Positions 1-8,966 of a DNA stretch of 64,000 nucleotides are shown piece by piece. Every line of letters starts with the position of its first letter. Within the stretch, counting starts at the first letter, position 1. Both the position numbers and the translations under genes were made by a program. The stretch spans positions 1 through 64,000 of the forward strand of contig JALOCI010000006.1 of NCBI GenBank assembly GCA_023227835.1, given 5' to 3'. The DNA comes from Bacteroidales bacterium. Its GTDB lineage: Bacteria; Bacteroidota; Bacteroidia; Bacteroidales; UBA932. The notes beneath the pieces are model-generated. The model had not been told where the DNA came from. It saw nothing but the letters and a program-made list of their open reading frames with translations, and did not search any database.

Positions 1-467
1 AATTTTGTTTTCATGATTTTTAACTTTTTTTTATTTTTTTGTTATTATTCTCTTTGTTTTTTAATTTTTCTCTCTCCACTTTTCACTTTTCTCTCTCCAC
101 TTTTCTCTCTCCACTTTTCTCTCTCCACTTTTCACTTTTCTCTCTCCACTTTTCTCTTTTCACTTTTCTCTCTCTCCGTGACGCTTCATCCGTGTGCCAC
201 GCTCTATATTAAGACAGAAAGTGTGCCATCGGCAATACAAAAAACACAAGAATAAACAACAGCGGCTGTGCAAACTCCATATAATGAGATTAATAAAAAA
301 CCGATTGCTTTTAGAATATTTTTCTTTTTGAGTAATTCTAAACCGAAACAGAAAACTTTTGTTTTACAAAACGTAAAAAAATTAAACATTGATTATTTGC
401 TTACAAGGAATAAAAAAGGATGACGCCTTTCTCGTCATCCTACAGTTCTTAACCTAACAATCAACTA
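1..467. other. Intergenic stretch with repeat, no gene seen
   Basis: No convincing gene lies before the stop codon of the small secreted protein at 468. The first 180 bases are pyrimidine-rich and contain a tandem repeat (listed separately). The rest is AT-rich. Open frames here translate to low-complexity or unsupported sequence. I see no tRNA, hairpin terminator with a clear T-run, or full Bacteroidota promoter in this stretch. Confidence 0.6.
69..177. repeat. 21-bp tandem repeat built from 7-bp units
   Basis: Copies of CTCTCTCCACTTTT alternate with an extra CACTTTT, giving 14- and 21-bp periods. Read on the minus strand, the units are AGTGAAA, AGTGGAG and AGAGAAA. The same three-heptamer pattern, with small changes, occurs inside the coding sequence at 44169-44315. 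The repeat looks like an expanding minisatellite of the kind scattered in some Bacteroidota genomes; that last point is inference. Confidence 0.85.
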
Positions 468-908
468 TTAATTATATGCAAAAATAACAGAGTAAGAACC
501 CTTATATTCACCTGCGGCAGGGTTGTCAGACAGATCAACATTGCCGCGTAGTGCTAAGGTTCTGTTACCGTTTGTGGAAAATGCTTTGTAAGTATATTGG
601 TTTTCTGTTATCGGATTAACTTTAAAGCTGTTTCCGTTATCTGATGATACATTCGCCGGCTTTATGACAATATTGCAACTAACAGAACTTCCGGATTTAA
701 TGCTCATGTTTCCAAGGCTCAGGTTTGCCTGATCCGAAGATGAGCGGCTGTTTATTGTGTGATTTATTATTGTATTGGAAGAAACACTTACGGCTTCCAC
801 TATTTCTGCAGATACATGACCTACCACAGTGCTTTGAGCTGATAGAGAAACCATTGCCGACAGAATGAAGGCTAAAGTTATCATGACTGAAATAGTGAAA
901 ATTTTCAT
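468..908 (-). CDS. Small secreted protein, DUF4402-like
   Basis: This 146-residue protein has a clear Sec signal peptide (hydrophobic residues about 5-22, ending SLSAQ). The mature part is a short beta-rich domain. Its C-terminal pattern, LRGNVDLSDNPAAGEYKGSY followed by SVIFAYN, resembles the end of DUF4402 domains, where an AAGxYxGxxxVxVxYN motif closes an Ig-like or pilin-like fold. The function of DUF4402 proteins is not established; surface or fimbria-like roles are only suspected. The gene stands alone behind its own promoter (927-956) and has no operon partner. Secretion is well supported; the family assignment is moderate. Confidence 0.72.
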   Translation of the reverse strand: MKIFTISVMITLAFILSAMVSLSAQSTVVGHVSAEIVEAVSVSSNTIINHTINSRSSSDQANLSLGNMSIKSGSSVSCNIVIKPANVSSDNGNSFKVNPITENQYTYKAFSTNGNRTLALRGNVDLSDNPAAGEYKGSYSVIFAYN

Positions 909-926
909 TTCTCTTGTTTTTCAAAA

Positions 927-956
927 CAAAGATAGAAAAAATTTTTACAAAACAAA
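927..956 (-). promoter_or_regulatory. Bacteroidota-type promoter of the secreted protein gene
   Basis: On the minus strand a TATCTTTG -7 element (927-934) follows a TTTG -33 element (953-956) with an 18-base spacer, close to the phylum consensus TTTG-N19-21-TAnnTTTG. The start codon is at 908, so the leader would be only about 10-12 bases. Confidence 0.6.
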
Positions 957-1014
957 ATAAAAGTAAAAAAATAATTTACACAATGTAAAGAATTGTTACA
1001 CAGTGTGGCCGGGA

Positions 1015-2058
1015 TTAGTTTTTCAGCAGGAATTCTGCAATGACCGGATTGTGGTCGCTCCAATCTTTCCGGTCGGAGTAATAGGTGGTGCATTTCAGAC
1101 TTGCAGATGTCAGGATGTTGTCAATTCTCAGGAAATTCAGCTTACCCTTGAAAGTTCCTCCTGTGCCCAGTCCGCCATATATGAAATTATCTCTCAGTTC
1201 TCCCTTTAAAATTCTGAAAGTATATGTTGAAGGCAAATCATTAAAGTCTCCGGCCAAAACAACCGGGGTTTTCGTTGTGTCTATAAGTTTCCTGACTAAT
1301 TGAGCCTGTTTTGCACGAATCTTTGCATTATCTGTAAAGTTCATTGTAGAACCAAGTATGCCAAGGTGTAATACATTCTTTAATCCGGTGGTTTGCATGT
1401 GAACATTGATTATTCTGATAATCTTGTCACCTGAGATTGATATATCTGCCCATATGGCGCCATTGGCGGAGTTTGGAAAGTTGATAATTCCGGTTTTCTT
1501 AACAGGAAATTTGCTGTAAATGACAAGCCCTATTTTGCTCATGGTGGATTCACGGAGGGTCATGTGTTCAAAATATCCGAAAGCTTTACGAACCTCCTCT
1601 TCGCTATACATATAGTGTGGCGCATATTCCTGCATGCAAAGTATGTCTACTGACTCGTTGTTGATATAATCTGCTATGTCGTTTATGGGGATAAAATCAT
1701 TTTGGATATTAAAACTATGAACATTATAGGTTGCAACCTTTATTTTCTGATTATAGGTATAGGGGTTCACGCTAAAAAACCGGCCAGCACTGAAATTTGA
1801 AATTATAAACTGAAAGTTTAGTAATAAAGCTGAAAGGGCAATTAAAAAGTACCAGCTTCTCTTGATTGAGAAATAAGCTATAAGCACAAGTGCAAACAAG
1901 AGGGTAAATGGGAGCCCAAGGGCTGCATAAGTGAAAAGTATATTGTCGTTAGGATCAACGCGGGATGCCAGAAAGCCCATTATTGAAGCAATAAGCACTG
2001 CCATGGATGCAAGAATCATGACACAAAAAAACGGATTTCTGAGTGTACATCTCTCCAT
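1015..2058 (-). CDS. Membrane-anchored endonuclease/exonuclease/phosphatase family protein
   Basis: This 347-residue protein has three predicted membrane segments (about 10-32, 40-64 and 69-88) followed by a metal-dependent EEP hydrolase domain from about residue 105. The family landmarks are in order: VATYNVHSFN, the acidic ILCMQEYA, INVHMQT, the catalytic VLAGDFNDLPST, and the closing WSDHNPVIAEF with its Asp-His pair. The fold hydrolyses phosphodiester or phosphomonoester bonds in DNA, RNA, lipids or inositol phosphates. The substrate here cannot be read from sequence. Membrane-tethered forms of this layout are common in Bacteroidota. The gene is monocistronic with a perfect promoter upstream. 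Confidence 0.88.
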   Translation of the reverse strand: MERCTLRNPFFCVMILASMAVLIASIMGFLASRVDPNDNILFTYAALGLPFTLLFALVLIAYFSIKRSWYFLIALSALLLNFQFIISNFSAGRFFSVNPYTYNQKIKVATYNVHSFNIQNDFIPINDIADYINNESVDILCMQEYAPHYMYSEEEVRKAFGYFEHMTLRESTMSKIGLVIYSKFPVKKTGIINFPNSANGAIWADISISGDKIIRIINVHMQTTGLKNVLHLGILGSTMNFTDNAKIRAKQAQLVRKLIDTTKTPVVLAGDFNDLPSTYTFRILKGELRDNFIYGGLGTGGTFKGKLNFLRIDNILTSASLKCTTYYSDRKDWSDHNPVIAEFLLKN

Positions 2059-2076
2059 TTATCGATGTTTTGCTAA

Positions 2077-2107
2077 CAAAGCTATTAAGATTAAAGATAC
2101 TCTCAAA
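2077..2107 (-). promoter_or_regulatory. Bacteroidota-type promoter of the EEP gene
   Basis: The minus strand shows TTTG (2104-2107), a 19-base spacer, and TAGCTTTG (2077-2084). This is an exact match to the phylum consensus. Transcription should start near 2070, shortly before the ATG at 2058. Confidence 0.75.
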
Positions 2108-2172
2108 TAATTTTACTATTTTTACATAATTATATAAGTGCAAGTTGTGATTAAACTTTAACCCCTGAAACT

Positions 2173-2538
2173 GTGAAAAAGCGAGTACTAATTGTTGATG
2201 ATAAGTCCACCATAGCCAAAGTTATACAAGTATATATTGCCGAATTGTTTGATTGTGTGTATTTTGAAGACCCTATTAAAGCGATAGCATGGCTTCAGGA
2301 TGGGAATATTCCGGATCTCATTATATCAGATATTTATATGCCGAACATGACTGGTGCTGAGTTCCTTGACTACCTAAAGAAAAATGATCTGTTTAAATCC
2401 ATTCCTTTCGTTATTCTGTCAAGTGAAGATAGTACATCACAGAAAATCGCCCTGCTGGAAAAAGGTGCGGATGACTATATATCAAAGCCGTTTAATCCTA
2501 TGGAGCTGAAAGTGCGGTTAAAAAAGATTATTTCGTGA
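2173..2538 (+). CDS. Stand-alone CheY-like response regulator
   Basis: This 121-residue protein is a single receiver domain with no output domain. All catalytic landmarks are present: the acidic pair D9-D10, phosphoacceptor D53 in LIISDIYMP, S83 in VILSSED, and K105 in SKPF. The start is GTG; no upstream ATG exists in frame. Its last four bases (GTGA) overlap the start of the sugar transferase gene, so the two are translationally coupled. No histidine kinase is adjacent. It probably signals to, or works with, the polysaccharide machinery encoded directly downstream, whose first member also has a receiver-like N-terminus; that link is inference. Confidence 0.9.
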   Translation: MKKRVLIVDDKSTIAKVIQVYIAELFDCVYFEDPIKAIAWLQDGNIPDLIISDIYMPNMTGAEFLDYLKKNDLFKSIPFVILSSEDSTSQKIALLEKGADDYISKPFNPMELKVRLKKIIS

Positions 2539-3695
2539 GTGTTTACACTATATATGTAGGAAACGACGAGGCGACAATAAAACGCTTCAATGCATTTCTG
2601 GATGGTACATTGGTCACTGCCGGGGATTATGCCGAAGCAATCAGGGTCATCTCTGAGAATTGTGGAGAATCACCTTTGATGATTCTATATCAAAAAGATT
2701 CGTTACAAGTCGATGAGCCACGCATCACGCTCATTAAGAAGAGCTTTCCGAAAGCATATATTGTTTTGGTATTTAAAAAAATAGAAAAAGATGAGTTGCC
2801 TCATTACCAAAAAGCAGGTGTAAACGATACGTCTCATACAGATATTCCTAAGGCCAGGCTTCTTAACGGGATTGAATTTGTTGACAGGAATCAGTCTCTG
2901 ATTCTTGCATCACTTGTGGAGAAGGGTTCTCTGGGCACATACAAGGCACCTATATGGAAAAGAGTGTTTGATATTATTTTTGCTTCACTGGCAATTATCG
3001 TTTTATTGCCTTTTGTAGCATTGATTGTGATTCTTATAAAGATTGAAAGTAAGGGCCCGGCTATGTATAAGTCAAAAAGGGTCGGAAGCAATTATGCCGT
3101 ATTTGATTTTTACAAGTTCCGGTCAATGTATAGTGATGCAGACAAGAGGCTTCGCGATTTGTTGGGGATGAATCAGTACTGTGATATTGAGACGAATCCG
3201 GAGTATGACTTTTATAACGCAAATCTGATTCCTATTATCGAAAAAAACAATCAATCGCTTTTTGTTTCTGATGATGAAGTAATTTCCGAAGCGGCATTTA
3301 TGAGGGACAAATCAAACAGACAAAGGAATAATTTTGTAAAATATGAGAATGATCCGAGGATAACGAAGGTGGGCAGGTTTCTCAGAAAATTCAGTATTGA
3401 CGAGTTGCCTCAACTGATTAATATTCTCAAAGGAGATATGTCAATTGTAGGTAACAGACCGTTGCCGCTTTATGAGGCAGAACAGCTGACATCCGACCAG
3501 TATATAGACAGATTTCTGGCACCAGCCGGACTTACTGGTCTGTGGCAGGTGGAAAAACGGGGAGATTCAGGTAAATTGTCACCTGAGGAGCGTAAGCAGT
3601 TGGATATATACTACGCCAACAATTATAACTTTTGGATGGATATGAAGATTTTGTTTAAGACATTCACCGCCTTCATTCAAAAAGAAAATGTCTGA
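2535..3695 (+). CDS. Priming sugar-phosphate transferase with receiver-like N-terminal domain
   Basis: The C-terminal part of this 386-residue protein is a bacterial sugar transferase (WcaJ/PssY type). It has a membrane segment at about 145-170, FYKFRSMYSDAD, then DPRITKVGRFLRKFSIDELP, SIVGNRP, and GLTGLWQV near the end. Such enzymes move a sugar-1-phosphate from a UDP-sugar to undecaprenyl phosphate, the first step of polysaccharide repeat assembly. The first 120 residues are unusual: they look like a degenerate receiver (alternating beta-alpha pattern, VLVFKK) with no clear phosphoacceptor aspartate. About 70 extra residues sit between the FRSM and DPR motifs. The start is GTG, overlapping the upstream receiver gene by four bases. 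Confidence 0.88.
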   Translation: MSVYTIYVGNDEATIKRFNAFLDGTLVTAGDYAEAIRVISENCGESPLMILYQKDSLQVDEPRITLIKKSFPKAYIVLVFKKIEKDELPHYQKAGVNDTSHTDIPKARLLNGIEFVDRNQSLILASLVEKGSLGTYKAPIWKRVFDIIFASLAIIVLLPFVALIVILIKIESKGPAMYKSKRVGSNYAVFDFYKFRSMYSDADKRLRDLLGMNQYCDIETNPEYDFYNANLIPIIEKNNQSLFVSDDEVISEAAFMRDKSNRQRNNFVKYENDPRITKVGRFLRKFSIDELPQLINILKGDMSIVGNRPLPLYEAEQLTSDQYIDRFLAPAGLTGLWQVEKRGDSGKLSPEERKQLDIYYANNYNFWMDMKILFKTFTAFIQKENV

Positions 3696-3701
3696 AAAGG
3701 T

Positions 3702-4445
3702 ATGAATAGAGCCATAATATCATTTTGTATCCTGTTCGGGTTGGCCATAAATGCCAACGCACAGGTATCCTCGTCTAAAAATCAGGTGGATACAAATGAT
3801 GTGCTTTTACATTTTGTTCTTCCACCCTTAGAAGTGTTATTTGAGAACGCAAAGAAGGGGCCATCCTGGGAGCTCTACACACTCAAAATAGAGGAGCTTA
3901 ACAGGAAGGTTCTCACAGAAAAAAGAAGCTGGTATCAGTTTGTGGATTTTTTCGGTACATATCAATACGGGGTTGTGGGGATGAACTCATATACCGATTT
4001 GGGATCCAGTTATCCGTTGATTTATCAGAACAGTGGAGGTGAGCAGATTTGGTATAATGCCGGCGCATCAATACGTTTTCCTTTGGACAAGCTTGTGGAT
4101 AAAAGAAACAGGACAAAAGCGCAAAAGCTGACAGTAAAACAGGCAGAGAAGGAGATGGAGGTCTGGTATGAAGACAGGCAGATGCAGATTATAGAGTTAT
4201 ATGTCAAATCTGAGGAGATGCTGAATAACCTAAAGAGTGCTATTGAACAGTATGCGCTTTCTCAGGCTCAATATGAGATGGCTGAGAAGGACTATATAAT
4301 GGGAAGCATAAATATCTCTGCATTAGGTATAGCGAAGGGCCAGCAAGTGATGGCAATACAACAGATAGGTAAAATAAAATCAGAACTTAAGACTGCTATT
4401 TTGAAATTGGAAATAATATCATGTACTAAGCTACTTGACAAATAA
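3702..4445 (+). CDS. Half-length TolC-like outer-membrane protein
   Basis: This 247-residue exported protein has a signal peptide ending NANAQ. The mature part resembles a single TolC/OEP repeat: an aromatic beta-strand region (FFGTYQYGVVGMNSYTD, WYNAGASIRFPLD) followed by long amphipathic helices rich in K, Q and E. Usual TolC-family proteins have about 420-480 residues and two such repeats, so this one is about half length, yet it ends naturally with no sign of frameshift. It lies 6 bases after the priming transferase and its stop overlaps the ATG of the chain-length protein. It may be a dedicated outer-membrane or periplasmic partner for polymer export; that is inference. Confidence 0.65.
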   Translation: MNRAIISFCILFGLAINANAQVSSSKNQVDTNDVLLHFVLPPLEVLFENAKKGPSWELYTLKIEELNRKVLTEKRSWYQFVDFFGTYQYGVVGMNSYTDLGSSYPLIYQNSGGEQIWYNAGASIRFPLDKLVDKRNRTKAQKLTVKQAEKEMEVWYEDRQMQIIELYVKSEEMLNNLKSAIEQYALSQAQYEMAEKDYIMGSINISALGIAKGQQVMAIQQIGKIKSELKTAILKLEIISCTKLLDK

Positions 4446-6607
4446 TGGAAATATTCTTTCAGATAATCAAACTGCTATACAGGATAAAATACTGGCTTAT
4501 CATCGTTCCTGCTTGTGCCGCTTTGGTCGCTGTCTATCAGACCCGCCATATGGTCAGGACCTATGAAGTAAACACTACGATATACACAGGTATTGCGTCC
4601 GGTTTCACTATAGAATCAGGAGTAGAACCTGGCAGGATTGATTGGAGTAGTGTCAATAACGGTATGGATAACCTGATAAGTATAATTAAATCCAAAAATA
4701 CCCTGCACGAGGTTTCCCTGAGATTGTATGCCCAGAATATGATATACGGAGATTCTACTGAGAACAACAACTATATCCAGGCTAATAATTATAAAGAGCT
4801 GCTACATATTACTCCCAAAGAGGTGCGTGCTCTTATAGATAAACAATCCATAGATTCTACCGTCAGCAATCTGAAAAAATATGAGCAAGCCTCACCGAAG
4901 AATTTCGTTTATGGTTTGTTTAACTGGTATCATCGCCATTATAGCTTCACTGCATTGAGCAATATTGAAGTCAAGCGAATCTTTGACAGTGATATGCTTG
5001 ATATCAAGTATTCTGCCGATGATCCCGGTATAGCATACAATACACTCGTTATCCTCAACGAAGAGTTTGTAAAACAGTACAAACTCCTCCGGTTTGGTGA
5101 GACTAATGATGTTGTAGAGTACTTCAGAAGGGAGCTGGCCAGATTAAGTGAAAAACTTAAGCAGTCAGAGGACTCGCTTACACGTTATTATGTTGACAAG
5201 AAAATCATAAACTACGAGGAACAGACAAAACAGGTTACAGCCCTTGCAAGAGATTATGAACTTATGTATTATGATGCTTTGCTCAGATATACCAGCGCAA
5301 GTACCTCGGTAGGACAGTTGGAGATGAGAATAGAGGGCCAGGTAAAAGCAATACAGAATAATACCGTTTTTTTACAAAAACTAAATTCTCTTTCAGAAAT
5401 AAGCACTCGTATAATAAGATTTAAATCTTTACAGACAGATACTTTAAACATCTCTCCCGCCAATAAGAAGCTATTGGATGAGTATAAGCTGCAGGAGAAA
5501 ATTGCGGAAGAAGATCTGAAGTCTTTTACATCGATGCTGAATGATCAGAAATATTCAAAAGACGGTGTCGCTTCAGCGGCATATGTAGATCAATGGGTGT
5601 CATCTGTAATAACAAGAGAAAAAGCTTCCGCAGAACTTCGAGTCATGGAAGAGGTGAGGAAAAGCCTTGAAACCGAATATGGTTATTACTCTCCGATAGG
5701 GTCAACATTGAAAAGAAAAGAACGAGATATAAGTTTTACCGAACAATCGTATCTCTCGGTGCTGACTAGTCTGAATGCTGCTTTAATGCGTCAGAAGACT
5801 TTACAGATGAGTTCTGCCAACCTTAAGGCAATAAATCCTCCGCTTTTGCCGGTTTCTCCGATTCCTACCGCAAGAAAGGTTATTGTACTCTCAACATACT
5901 TCGGAACATTTGTCTTCATCATTGCTTTCTTTATACTTCTGGAACTCTTTGACAGGACAATCAGAGATAAATCAAGAGCCGAAAGGATAACCGACACCAA
6001 AGTCCTTGGAGCATATCCTAAAGAAAACATGTTGAGATACAGACGATATAACAAACAATATGAGGAGATTGCAACAAATTATCTTGCAAATGCCCTTATA
6101 CCTTATCTTAATACCGGTGAGAGGCCGGATATAATTAATTTTATCAGTCCCGGAAGTGAGTACGGAAAATCTTATTTAGCAGAAAAGCTCGTCAGATATT
6201 GGGAAGAGAGAGGTCTCAGGGTAAAACTCTTCTCATGGCACGAAGGCATCTCTCCTGAATCAAGAGAGTTTATTCTATCGCGTAAATTTTCTGAATTATA
6301 TGAGTTCGCCAATGAGGATATTATTATTGTAGAACATAGGTCTATACTTGAGTCGTCAATTCCTGTGGGGTTATTAAGGGAGGCATCTATAAATCTGATT
6401 GTTGTCAGGGCAGATAAGGTGTGGAGAGAGATAGATGCAACAGCACTGGAAAGATTGAAACAACAGGCTCAAAGTGCCCCGGTAACACTCTATCTAAATC
6501 ATGTGAGCAGGGATGTTGCAACAAGCTTTATGGGGCTTTTACCTCCTGTAACAAAATTCAGAATGTTCTTATATAAATTGACTCAGTTAGGTTTAACCTC
6601 GAAGTAG
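4445..6607 (+). CDS. Wzz/Wzc-like polysaccharide co-polymerase with degenerate kinase domain
   Basis: This 720-residue inner-membrane protein has membrane segments at about 12-32 and 478-500 that flank a long, coiled-coil-rich periplasmic region, the layout of chain-length regulators. The cytoplasmic C-terminus resembles a BY-kinase (Wzc/CapB) domain: ISPGSEYGKSY sits at the P-loop position and LIVVRADKVWREID near the end. However, the Walker A' and B aspartate motifs are replaced (VKLFSWH, IIIVEHRS) and no tyrosine-rich tail is present. It therefore probably controls chain length without tyrosine-kinase cycling. It is embedded in the forward arm of the polysaccharide operon. Confidence 0.82.
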   Translation: MEIFFQIIKLLYRIKYWLIIVPACAALVAVYQTRHMVRTYEVNTTIYTGIASGFTIESGVEPGRIDWSSVNNGMDNLISIIKSKNTLHEVSLRLYAQNMIYGDSTENNNYIQANNYKELLHITPKEVRALIDKQSIDSTVSNLKKYEQASPKNFVYGLFNWYHRHYSFTALSNIEVKRIFDSDMLDIKYSADDPGIAYNTLVILNEEFVKQYKLLRFGETNDVVEYFRRELARLSEKLKQSEDSLTRYYVDKKIINYEEQTKQVTALARDYELMYYDALLRYTSASTSVGQLEMRIEGQVKAIQNNTVFLQKLNSLSEISTRIIRFKSLQTDTLNISPANKKLLDEYKLQEKIAEEDLKSFTSMLNDQKYSKDGVASAAYVDQWVSSVITREKASAELRVMEEVRKSLETEYGYYSPIGSTLKRKERDISFTEQSYLSVLTSLNAALMRQKTLQMSSANLKAINPPLLPVSPIPTARKVIVLSTYFGTFVFIIAFFILLELFDRTIRDKSRAERITDTKVLGAYPKENMLRYRRYNKQYEEIATNYLANALIPYLNTGERPDIINFISPGSEYGKSYLAEKLVRYWEERGLRVKLFSWHEGISPESREFILSRKFSELYEFANEDIIIVEHRSILESSIPVGLLREASINLIVVRADKVWREIDATALERLKQQAQSAPVTLYLNHVSRDVATSFMGLLPPVTKFRMFLYKLTQLGLTSK

Positions 6608-6615
6608 TTAATTGT

Positions 6616-8067
6616 GTGAATTTCCGGAATATCATAAATGACAACCTTAATAAATGGTTGGTGTCGTCAATACTTCTTATTGGCATACTTGTCATTTTAC
6701 GACTTACTACGAGAGTCGGATATGAGATAGGAGTCCTGGTATCGTTGCTGCCTGTTGCTATTATTTTCCTGTTTATAGTCATAAACAATCCAAAATGGGG
6801 GTTTATTATCCTGTTCATTACTAACTATTATATATCCGGAGTATCCAGATATATCAGGGCTTTACCTCCGGGAATCGCGATGGATATGTTTTTTGTACTG
6901 ATAATTACTGTCATACTACTTAGTCAGTTCAATCCAAAGTCTGAAGCCCGTTTTAAAAACGCAATGAATGCGATTACATTAATCTCTTTCATTTGGTTGC
7001 TATACTTGATATTCGAGTTATTCAATCCTCACATGTCTTCTGCTGTGGCATGGTTTACCAATGTAAGGGGGCTGGGGACATATTTCATACTTACAGCTAT
7101 TGTTGTGTCTGTATTAATGAGGCGTTATGCCGACATGAAAAAGCTGCTGTTTATTTGGGCTATTCTTTGTTTGACTGCCGTTCTTAAGGCATTCATACAG
7201 AAAACATTCGGATTTGATTATGCCGAGTCCCGATGGCTGGCAGAAGGGGGAAGGACTACTCATATAATATATTCAGGTATAAGGTATTTCTCATTCTTTA
7301 CCGATGCCGCAAATTTCGGGACAGGGATAGCTTTTTCCGGAGTCGTTTTTGCCATAGTATCTGTTTTTATAAAGTCAAAATCTCTAAAAGTTTTATATTT
7401 CTTAACCGCATTGGCGTGCTTTTACGGGATGCTTCTTTCTGGTACCAGAGGTTCAATTGCTGTACCTTTTGTCGGGTTATTCCTTTTTGTGGTACTGTCT
7501 AAAAATTTGAAATTTGCTCTTCCTACTGCAGCTCTTGTTCTGGTGGCATTTGTGTTTCTTAAATATACATATATAGGTCACGGAAATCAATACATCAGAA
7601 GGATGAGATCTGTTTTCGATACAGAAGATGCTTCTTTTGTGGTTAGGGTTGAAAATCAGGCAAAACTGAGAATTTACATGGTTGATAAACCATTCGGAGC
7701 AGGTGTCGGAATGTCAAGAGGAAGGGCATACACATATAGACCCAACCCTTTTTTAGCTGAAATAGCAACCGATTCCTGGTATGTTTTGATATGGGTGGAA
7801 ACAGGAATAGTAGGATTGTTGCTTCATATTGTAATATTGCTCTCTGTATTGGGATATGGTTGCTTTATAGTTATGTTCAAACTTAAGGACAGAGAGTTAA
7901 GAGGTATTATAGCCGCATTCACTTGCGGTATTGCCGGACTTTATGTCGCTTCTTACAGCCTTGAAATTATAGGTCAGTTTCCTACGGGAATAATAATGTA
8001 TACACTTATGACCTTTATTTTCCTGAGTCCGATGTATGACAAAGAGATACAGGAGAAAAAACAATGA
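6616..8067 (+). CDS. O-antigen polymerase/ligase-like membrane protein (Wzy-type)
   Basis: This 483-residue protein is almost entirely hydrophobic, with about 11-12 membrane segments, and carries the Wzy_C hallmark SGTRGSIAVPF after a loop containing SFFTDAANFGTG. Such proteins polymerise lipid-linked repeat units or ligate a glycan to its acceptor. Sequence alone does not separate the two roles; the position between the chain-length protein and glycosyltransferases favours polymerase. The start is GTG at 6616, eight bases after the previous stop, and no suitable ATG lies nearby. The end overlaps the next gene by four bases. Confidence 0.83.
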   Translation: MNFRNIINDNLNKWLVSSILLIGILVILRLTTRVGYEIGVLVSLLPVAIIFLFIVINNPKWGFIILFITNYYISGVSRYIRALPPGIAMDMFFVLIITVILLSQFNPKSEARFKNAMNAITLISFIWLLYLIFELFNPHMSSAVAWFTNVRGLGTYFILTAIVVSVLMRRYADMKKLLFIWAILCLTAVLKAFIQKTFGFDYAESRWLAEGGRTTHIIYSGIRYFSFFTDAANFGTGIAFSGVVFAIVSVFIKSKSLKVLYFLTALACFYGMLLSGTRGSIAVPFVGLFLFVVLSKNLKFALPTAALVLVAFVFLKYTYIGHGNQYIRRMRSVFDTEDASFVVRVENQAKLRIYMVDKPFGAGVGMSRGRAYTYRPNPFLAEIATDSWYVLIWVETGIVGLLLHIVILLSVLGYGCFIVMFKLKDRELRGIIAAFTCGIAGLYVASYSLEIIGQFPTGIIMYTLMTFIFLSPMYDKEIQEKKQ

Positions 8068-8966
8068 AAATCTCATTCATAATTGTTAATTATAATGGTC
8101 TGGAAGATTCGTGTGAATTGATAGAGTCTATATATGCACATATCCCAATGAACTACGGGTATGAGATTATTCTTGTCGACAATGGCTCTGTTAATGATGA
8201 ATCAGTCCATGTGAAGGAGAGATTCCCTGCTGTCATTACTCTCAGGAGTGATGCAAATCTCGGTTTTGCGGGAGGAAACAATATCGGAATCAAAATTTCT
8301 TCGGGTGACTACATTTTTCTGATTAATAACGATACACTTCTTATTGATGATTCTGTGTTAAAGCTGGTTGACTTTATGGATGAAAACATAATGGCAGCAG
8401 CAGCTTCTCCAAAGATTTATTTTCCGGGAGAGCCTAAGTTTATCCAGTATGCAGGGTTCACACCGATGTCAAATATAACACTTAGAAACAGCTCAATCGG
8501 AAGAGGTGAAAAAGATACGGGTAAATATAATCAGGCTGTGCAAACTTTTGCCACTCATGGAGCTGCAATGATTGTGAGGAGAAAAGTAGTGGATGAGATT
8601 GGATATATGCCGGAAATATATTTCCTTTATTATGAAGAGATTGATTGGTGCATGAATATGAAGAGGCACGGTTATGAGCTTTGGTATGTTCCTTCTGCAT
8701 GTATAGTCCATAAAGAAAGCAGGACAACAGGAGAAGATTCGCCTCTAAAGCGGTATTACATAACCAGAAACAGGCTTCTTTTTGCAAGAAGGAATATGAC
8801 AAGAGGTACGGCAACTATCTCTGTTTGTTATCAAATCATGGTGGCTAACCTGAAAGCAGTATGCTTTGCGATGATAAAAGGCAGAATAGACCTTATTAAG
8901 GCTACCCTGACCGGCATGTTCGATTTTTTCAGGATACAGGATAAATATAACGGTTTGAAGCGATGA
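8064..8966 (+). CDS. GT2 glycosyltransferase (rhamnosyltransferase-like)
   Basis: This 300-residue soluble enzyme has the GT-A fold signature: FIIVNYNG at the N-terminus, VDNGS, NLGFAGGNNIGI, and the metal-binding INNDT (residues 87-91). Later come a GAAMIVRR segment and YEEIDWCMNMKRHGY, which supplies the catalytic acidic region. This pattern is usual for rhamnosyltransferase-like GT2 enzymes (WbbL/RfbF type). The donor sugar is not certain. ATGA overlaps join it to the polymerase upstream and the membrane GT2 downstream, indicating one operon. Confidence 0.88.
   Translation: MKISFIIVNYNGLEDSCELIESIYAHIPMNYGYEIILVDNGSVNDESVHVKERFPAVITLRSDANLGFAGGNNIGIKISSGDYIFLINNDTLLIDDSVLKLVDFMDENIMAAAASPKIYFPGEPKFIQYAGFTPMSNITLRNSSIGRGEKDTGKYNQAVQTFATHGAAMIVRRKVVDEIGYMPEIYFLYYEEIDWCMNMKRHGYELWYVPSACIVHKESRTTGEDSPLKRYYITRNRLLFARRNMTRGTATISVCYQIMVANLKAVCFAMIKGRIDLIKATLTGMFDFFRIQDKYNGLKR

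Noticed and set aside
69..177. CRISPR-like array
   Set aside because: Units are contiguous low-complexity heptamers without unique spacers, and no cas genes are in the window.
13..255. 80-residue open frame at the left edge
   Set aside because: It is a translation of the pyrimidine repeat (phenylalanine, serine, leucine only) and has no gene-like composition.
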